Origin: Rhizophagus sp. LPA8_4_AMF | Taxonomy: Eukaryota > Glomeromycota > Glomeromycetes > Glomerales > Glomeraceae | DNA: 47,505 nt | Assembly (NCBI GenBank): GCA_021464525.1 | Contig: JADRCO010000157.1 | Span: forward strand, 1 to 47,505 | Reading direction: 5' to 3' | Part shown: positions 41,726-47,505 of the stretch, piece by piece | Layout of the letters: each line of letters starts with the position of its first letter | How positions within the stretch are numbered: position 1 is the stretch's first letter | The notes under the pieces: model-generated | Told to the model about the DNA's origin: nothing | The model's input: the letters and a program-made list of their open reading frames with translations, nothing else | Databases searched by the model: none | Made by a program: the position numbers and the translations under genes

Positions 41726-42426
41726 CTATTTAATAAAAACAGAAATACTGGCAAATGTAAAACTGGCTGTCAAACCGAAGAGTAGACATGTGAAGCAATA
41801 CTGTTTTGACCGGAAGTCGAAGGCGAAATAAGATTGTTGAGATTCCGCATGGTAAAATGCTTGATTGAAGTCTATAGAAATCATATAGTCGCCCCGTCTT
41901 ATTGTTGATTTCACCAAGTCTATGCTTTCCATCTTGAATGACTGTAAGACATGAGCTTTCGTAAATCGGTAACTGGTCTGAGATCTCCTGTTTTTTCCGG
42001 TACCATAAAAACGTTCGATGCAAAGCAAGGAGTTTGTGGGTCCAGTTCTCGTATTGCGCCAGACTAACAGCTTTTGAATCTCTTGATTGGAAATAGGAAA
42101 TTCCGTATTGTTGAGCCCTTGTGAGAGATGTGAGAGATAGGAATGACCTTTAACGGTGGTGGGTTCTGCCACCCTGGGAAGTATCCTTGGGTGATCTAGG
42201 ATTTTCCGAAATTTTGAATCCATCGTTGTTTGAAGAGTTGCAGGCCAGCAATCTTTGTAAGTACCATGATTTGTTTTAACTCTGACGATCTGATTGAAGC
42301 CTTTGTTTGGAGTTTTCCGATTGCTGTTGTTTGTTTCCCATGATTTATTGTTACGATTCTTTCCATGATATCCAACGATTTTTGGGGTAGTTTATAGTTG
42401 ATATTAGTTGTTTGATTCCGTTTCAA
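41726..42426 (-). pseudogene. DIRS/Ngaro-like reverse transcriptase relic
   Basis: Fragments in two alternating frames line up as one reverse transcriptase N-terminal half. An upstream piece ends in LFKQRWIQNFGKS. Then come EFPISNQEIQKLL, EKTGDLRPVTDLRKL in another frame, and in the first frame again FKMES.DLVKSTIRRGDYMI, SIDFNQAF (motif A region) and YCFTCLLFGLTASFTFAS (motif B region, the usual LPFGL.SAP changed). The HFKMES block between the DLRKL and motif A regions is typical of DIRS-type elements. At least two frameshifts are present and the YxDD motif is missing, so the element is dead. No terminal repeats were located. Confidence 0.75.
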
Positions 42427-42983
42427 ATCGCTATCAAAAAGTTACGCGTCACGAACGTGTTGACTACCTTGCGGTTCAACAAAATTGACGGAGCCACAAG
42501 TTAGTTACCAGACAAGAACAATGGGTCTTTGACGAGTAAACAGTACACCCAGCTTACCATTAATTTAGAAGGCTTTTATTAACTTGATTAGGTGTGACAG
42601 TTTTCTGTATTTTTTTCGGCAAATCCTAGAAGTAATTTTTCTTTTCGTACAGTATATATATAATTTTCTTTTTAATAATTTTTTATCCTGAAGAAAACTT
42701 GTTTTATTTACGATTTTACGGATTAATTTGATAATAATCCAATTCATATAAATTCTCAGGTAACGATATCATTGCATAAATCATGAAAGATACAATATAA
42801 GCGGAGATATTTTTTGAGAGAAAACGAATTGTCTCGTTAAAATCCGAGTTCAAGCATTTTATTTTTTCAAATTTCTTATTTTAGGCCTTGTGGCACAGGC
42901 GTACAGCTGATTATATTACGCTTTTCCTCCACGTTAATCTTTTTCGCGTAACATTTTTCTCTTTTTCTCCTTCAAGTTAATAT

Positions 42984-43150
42984 TTTTTCGTTCAACAACA
43001 TTAAACCAAGTTATTATATTGTGTTAAAATTTTCTATTATTTAGAGTTTATAATTTAATTAACGAGTATGTGTTTTATTTTTTCGTTCAACAACATTAAA
43101 CTAAGTTATTATATAGTGTTAAATTTAACGCGTATGTGTTTTATTATTTC
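42984..43150. repeat. imperfect tandem duplication, ~95-bp unit
   Basis: TTTTTCGTTCAACAACATTA, A(C)CAAGTTATTATAT and GTATGTGTTTTATT appear twice in order. The second copy starts 95 bp after the first but lacks about 29 bp in its middle, since its 3' block is only 66 bp away from the first one's. Confidence 0.7.
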
Positions 43151-44880
43151 ATGGCATAATTCGAATACGTGAATGATGTTCAGCAGATATGAAAACGTTC
43201 ACATATTGACTTTTATCATTTATATTTGTTGTGTTATATATTATGTAGACACCTTGACGTGTAGAAATAATTATTGTGGGTGATAATTTTAAGCATTTGT
43301 CAATAAGAAGTCTTGTTTAACGATGGGAAGTACTAGCGTCAATGGTATTGATATCCTTTTAAAGATTCACTGTCGCGATCTTCAAAAACTTCTCATTAAG
43401 AAAGGACTTGCTAATATTTCTGGAAGATTATTAAATGAAGCGAATAGTGCCGGAAAATATTTAAGAGATGAGTTCTAATTTTCCTGAAAAACATCCAAAA
43501 GGTATTCACCCATCATCGTGCAAACCCGCCACAAGTGTCTTCAAATGTTTACTTCACGAACAAGGAGTTTCAAACCTTTGATTAACTAGATTTGTATCTC
43601 TGTTCATTTTTACCCATTCTTCAAAAGAGCATGCTTCAGGCAGTGCGTTGATGTACGTTGATAAACCGTCTTAGTTGACTAAACTTGATCTAAATTGCGA
43701 TCAACACTCAGTTTCAAGATTTCAAAAATTTGGAAAATCAATGATTCTTTTTATGATTGAATCTTTCTTGGCTCAACATAATTCATGCATGAAAATCCAC
43801 CAAAATATAATGTTGAGGGAACAATGATGATGTGGAATGGAACTTATCTTCAGCTCGCTTGACATCTCTTTGTTAACATCTAATGGGAGAACGGAAACAT
43901 CAAAAAAGATTTAATCCAAGTATAACAGTTGATTTGGAAGAAATATTATATCACGATCACAAATGACTGACGTGTCACTCATGAATTAATTCAAAAACTA
44001 GCCGATAATGATGATAATGGGTACAATTCTTGTAGATGAATGTCACGAAAGAGATCTCAAAGATTGCAAATAACATTCATCAAACATTGAAATGAAAGAG
44101 TTTTGATGAGTAAAACACTAGGTTTACGTTTTACGGCACTTTGGCATGTAATGAATAGCAAACTATTTCAAGAAAGACAATTTCTTGTTATTTCTCAGAG
44201 AACATAACAATGCCCTAAGGTTAAATTGTGTTTGTTCAACAGGAAATCGAGGTGTTGAAATTCAATCTTGAATCTGAAGGACTCAATGAAAAGGAATTTA
44301 AAAAAGTACTTAAACAAATTCTCTTAATATCTGATATATTAAAGTTAATCTTAATTAGTAATAATAGAAAATAATGAAATGTATGTCAGATATATGAAAT
44401 GACAAATGAAAATTTGTAAATAACTGCTTGTCATGACATATTTGATATTAGTTCTATTAGTTTTTAATAATTTATTAATAATAAAGTTTATTTTTGTGTT
44501 GAACGAAATCTAAAATTTTGATCTTAACATTTTATATTCTATTAATAATTTCAATTCATGGTCAAAAATAGATTAAATACATTGAAATTTCAAAGTTCGG
44601 ACAATAAATAAATTTGGGATATAATACAAATTAGATTAAGAGAAAAATAAGACATGCAATCTTCCATCTAGAGCCAAGTTTCGTGAGAGATAAGATTGCA
44701 TAAAATGAAAAAAGGTCTGATTTAACGACTTGATTCTTGAGGCATGTGACGAAAAGGCACGTGCCCAGTGATAAAGAAACAAAAATAAAGCTCCTTCTTT
44801 TCGCATTAACATGAAACGTAGTTTCTACAGTTCTTTTTTTTTTTTATTAACCTGTACATGGGGGCGTTATGGTGAATTTA

Positions 44881-44958
44881 TTACACCAAATTTTTGTTCA
44901 AGGATTCATATTAAAATAGGATTACACCAATATTTAGTATTACACCGAATTGGTGTAA
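44881..44958. repeat. TTACACC iterations ending in an inverted pair
   Basis: TTACACC occurs at 44881, 44932 and 44940. The last faces GGTGTAA at 44952-44958, giving the near-palindrome TTACACCGAATTGGTGTAA. TTACACCGATATTTA also occurs inside the pogo-like element near 46908. Confidence 0.5.
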
Positions 44959-45020
44959 TGTGCCTTAATATTTCGGCATGGCTTGAACCTAATTCATCCC
45001 CATATATGTATTACCCAAAA

Positions 45021-46834
45021 TGACGGTAATAAAATAATAATCCGACATACCGTGATCTTTTTCAACACTGATAACCAATGACTCAATCATTAAACATGTA
45101 GGTAAAGTTTTACCATTATTGTCCGAATCAGAGCGGAAGACTTTTACATACCATCTGCGTGCACGTAATTCAGTGATCGCATACAGACACGTAAGAACAC
45201 CCGATTTAAAGTAAGGATAGACAAGTTATACCATGAAATAATTTTTAACTCGCCGTTTGGGTAAGGATAAATTGAAAACCTAAGGGATAAATACATCTCA
45301 TTAAAGCAACAAAGTCAGGGAATACGTGGCCCATTTTCATCCAATCATTCGGTCTGTGACCGATATAGATCCATTAATATATTATTTATCATTAAAAAAA
45401 ATAGAAGAAATTACTTTACTGCTACTTTGCTAGGGATGATTCTTCGAGATATGGGTTGTCGTCTAAAAGGCAAGACCTCCGAGTTTGGGAATTTATACGT
45501 GATATAAAAATTCTTAATAAAATATTTATAATTTTAAAATTACAATTTTTAAAAAGAATGAATAGTATGGAAAATTAATTTAATAAATTTAAAAAAAAGG
45601 GAATAAATTGGGTTTTTATTTAACATCGGTTGCTATTCTTACAATCTATTTATCGTTGCTGGCTCAGCCAAGTCTTTTAAAAAAGACTTGTTGCCACCTG
45701 ATCACCAACGTTGAGGTGCAGCAACATTGATCAGGGAGTGAAAGGGAAAGGGAAAGAGAAAGGGAGAGAGAGCGAGAAAAGGAAAGGGAGAGAGAGAGGA
45801 AAAGGGAAAGGAGGAGAGAGGAAAGTAAAGGGAAAGGGGAAAGGGGGAGAGAGGGAAATAAAGGGAAAGGGGAGAGAGAAGGGAAAGGAGAGAGAAAGGT
45901 GAAGAAAAGGCAAAGAGGGAGAGAGAGGGAAAGAAGGGAAAGGGAAAGGGAGAGGAAGGGAGGGAGAGGGGAAAAAACGAGGGAATACATACCTAAACAC
46001 ACCCACCCATACGTGGTGTCGGGTCAACCAAAAAAGTATAGTATGTTAACTATGTTATGTTTAATCTACTGATTTATAATATTACTACTGCGTATGTATA
46101 ATAGTTAGTGTATAATTTATTAAACTTTTCTGCGCAGTAATACAACTAATTTAATAATCTCCGGACAGTAACGGTTTCCGTCACTAATTTAAACTGTATA
46201 GTGCTATACAATTTTTCAGTCGGATAAAATAAGTTATATGGAACAATTCTATTATATACAGTATGATCACGTCTTTAGGAGATTCATACGTTTTATACTA
46301 TATGTCTATTAGTCTATACCCTTTTCACACCATTACATACTCTTCGGAATCCTTAAAGCTAAAGACTTTGAAAATTCGATGAATAAGTGGTATCACTCAT
46401 AAAAAACGCGCAGAAACACGTTAAAAAACGTTTTCTGTCCCTTCAAAATGATGCATTACACCGTGCTATCCTTATGTAAAGATTGACAAGAGCCCGTAAA
46501 AAATTTACCCCCGATAAATGATAATTTTTTTTTATCTCAAAAACCCAGACAGGTGATCAATTTTTTATATAAAATTAAATTTGTACGGTAAATATAATCC
46601 TCTATAAAATTTTTTTTTTAGGGGAGAAATACAAGTTGTAGTTGACGACGCGATTTGTAATTTCAATATTTGCTAATTCCATAATCTCATTTAATTATAT
46701 ATATTTTTTTTTTACGTGAATCGACTGGTACGACTTAGATGTAACATGGTCGGAATTATCGTTAGACAGAGAAATTAATTGATCCGTCGCGTCTGGACTT
46801 AATCTTGCAATAACCGGAAATTCAGCTTATGATA
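45021..46834. other. intergenic with hairpins and a polypurine tract
   Basis: AAGTCTTTT/AAAAGACTT at about 45671-45690 forms a tight hairpin. CCTGATCA (45697-45704) is mirrored by TGATCAGG (45728-45735), immediately before the polypurine tract listed separately. No gene was recognised. Open frames over the tract are a by-product of its composition. Confidence 0.4.
45740..45985 (+). repeat. 246-nt polypurine tract, (AGGGAAAGGG)-like
   Basis: Of 246 bases on the plus strand only six are pyrimidines. The tract is built of GGGAAAG, GGGAGAGAG and AAGG blocks without a strict period. Long polypurine-polypyrimidine tracts with mirror symmetry can form triplex (H-DNA) and slip easily; such behaviour here is inferred. 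Confidence 0.9.
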
Positions 46835-47011
46835 CAGTCAAACTCCGATAACAATACCATATTCCATATGAGTAAGTCTTTGAAAAATATCGTTACAGTA
46901 CATCAAAATTACACCGATATTTAAAATTTTATCGTTAACGGAAATTACTCTTCGTGTATATCGAGCTTTTATAATATATCGGTATATCGAATATCGGTAT
47001 ATCGAGACCTG
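46835..47011. mobile_element. short element with pogo/Tigger-like ends
   Basis: After a TA, the left end reads CAGTCAAACTCCGATAACAA. The complement of the right end reads CAGGTCTCGATATACCGATA. Both share the CAG...TC.CGATA pattern of the 36189 element. The interior carries several ATATCGGTATATCGA repeats. At 177 bp it is too short to encode anything and is a relic or a very small MITE. Confidence 0.45.
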
Positions 47012-47449
47012 ATTATATTATGCCAATATGGTTAGGTGAATCGCCGAGTCATAATGCATTATTGCATTACATCTCATTTTTTTTACTAATATAACGATTA
47101 TTATATGTCACGTAAAAAAAAAGGAAAAATATTGTTTTTAAAATATTACTGCAGTAATTTTGTTTTATTTGGTTCATTATTATAGAGAATGATTTTTTTT
47201 TTTTTTTTTTCAAAAATAAAATTTTGAATTACAAATGTTTAAAAAAAGCAGTAAGAAAAAATATATATATAGTTATATATTACCAGCACTAAAAAAAAAA
47301 AAAATAATAAATTTTAAAAATAAAATATATATGTAAAAATTGTTACCGGTAAATATATAAGAAAAAAAAAATAAATTAAAAATTAAAAATTTTCTACCGC
47401 TATGAAAAATTATTAAAAAAAAAAATCATCTCTTCTCAAAAAATTGTTA

Positions 47450-47489
<40 letters not shown>

Positions 47490-47505
47490 TTTTTTTTTTT
47501 TTTTT
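47012..47505. other. low-complexity end of the window, poly-T
   Basis: AT-rich DNA with many homopolymer runs, ending in 34 T (47454-47487), one A and 17 T. There is no telomeric TTAGGG repeat. A contig ending in a homopolymer is a common assembly stop. Confidence 0.6.

Larger units (their letters stand above)
42427..45020. other. gene-poor region with decayed repeats
   Basis: Contains a tandem duplication at 42984-43150. It also has a 51-codon open stretch from ATG 43323 (MGSTSVNGIDILLKIHCRDL, later GLANISGRLLNEANSAGKYL) that stops at 43476-43478 and may be the head of a broken gene, and TTACACC iterations at 44881-44958. The stretch 43480-44330 has coding-like composition with stops in every frame. 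No intact gene was recognised. Confidence 0.35.

Noticed and set aside
44811..45023. 70-codon open stretch
   Set aside because: Covers the TTACACC iterations and a T run; no recognisable domain.
45664..46027. Long open frames on both strands over the polypurine tract
   Set aside because: Tracts of pure purines contain no stops in several frames; the Arg/Lys/Gly/Glu or Ser/Leu/Pro products are artefacts of composition.
47454..47505. Window end considered as a telomere
   Set aside because: It is poly-T with one A and contains no TTAGGG-type repeat.

Overview
The window reads as AT-rich nuclear DNA of a fungus, most likely an arbuscular mycorrhizal fungus of the Glomeromycotina (Rhizophagus-like). 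The signs are GT-AG introns of about 60-95 bp, Sel1-repeat proteins and a kinase-Sel1 fusion of the type expanded in that group, an AIG1-like GTPase family, a large F-box-like family member, and gene islands separated by long AT-rich stretches full of decayed mobile elements. The species call is inference; no rRNA or other marker is present.

Layout, left to right. 1-5100: decayed DNA with two pseudogenes (176-511; 2323-3410), hairpins and a ~67-bp minisatellite. 5118-6536: stand-alone Sel1-repeat protein (+). 7693-10019: four-exon gene for a coiled-coil, Ser/Asn-rich protein with hydrophobic C-terminal segments (+). 10691-12115: mitochondrial-type seryl-tRNA synthetase (+). 12268-13460: six-exon aminodeoxychorismate lyase-like gene (-), convergent with the synthetase and reconstructed here exon by exon because no exon is long. 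15419-16639: secreted purple acid phosphatase (+, three exons). 17574-18641: F-box-like protein (+). 18768-19757: a MITE with 13-bp terminal inverted repeats and a relic of a pogo/Tigger-type transposase. 20254-22821: protein kinase-Sel1 fusion (-, four exons) whose C-terminal half is an internal tandem duplication. 27214-27460: a 56-residue membrane microprotein gene (-) with a 5'UTR intron. 27860-29174: SAM-dependent methyltransferase (-, four exons). 30430-35730: tandem array of two AIG1-like GTPase genes plus a third unit that has kept only the flanks. 36189-36667 and 46835-47011: two short elements with pogo-like ends. 36944-37319: small secreted protein with six copies of a Tyr-Glu-Lys-Pro heptad (-). 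39006-39536: uncharacterised two-exon gene (+). 40600-42430: DIRS-like reverse transcriptase relic (-). The last 5 kb hold repeats, a 246-nt polypurine tract and a poly-T end.

How the genes relate: they do not form a pathway or operon. Housekeeping genes (mitochondrial translation, pABA/folate synthesis) sit beside genes that may face the environment or host (secreted phosphatase, small repeat-bearing secreted protein) and members of fast-expanding families (kinase-Sel1, AIG1-like GTPase, F-box-like, methyltransferase). Local duplication acts at every scale here: 21-bp and 30-bp repeats inside small proteins, a 645-bp duplication inside the kinase gene, and a ~2.4-kb duplication of the whole GTPase gene. 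All functional calls rest on motifs read by eye; no database search was possible.
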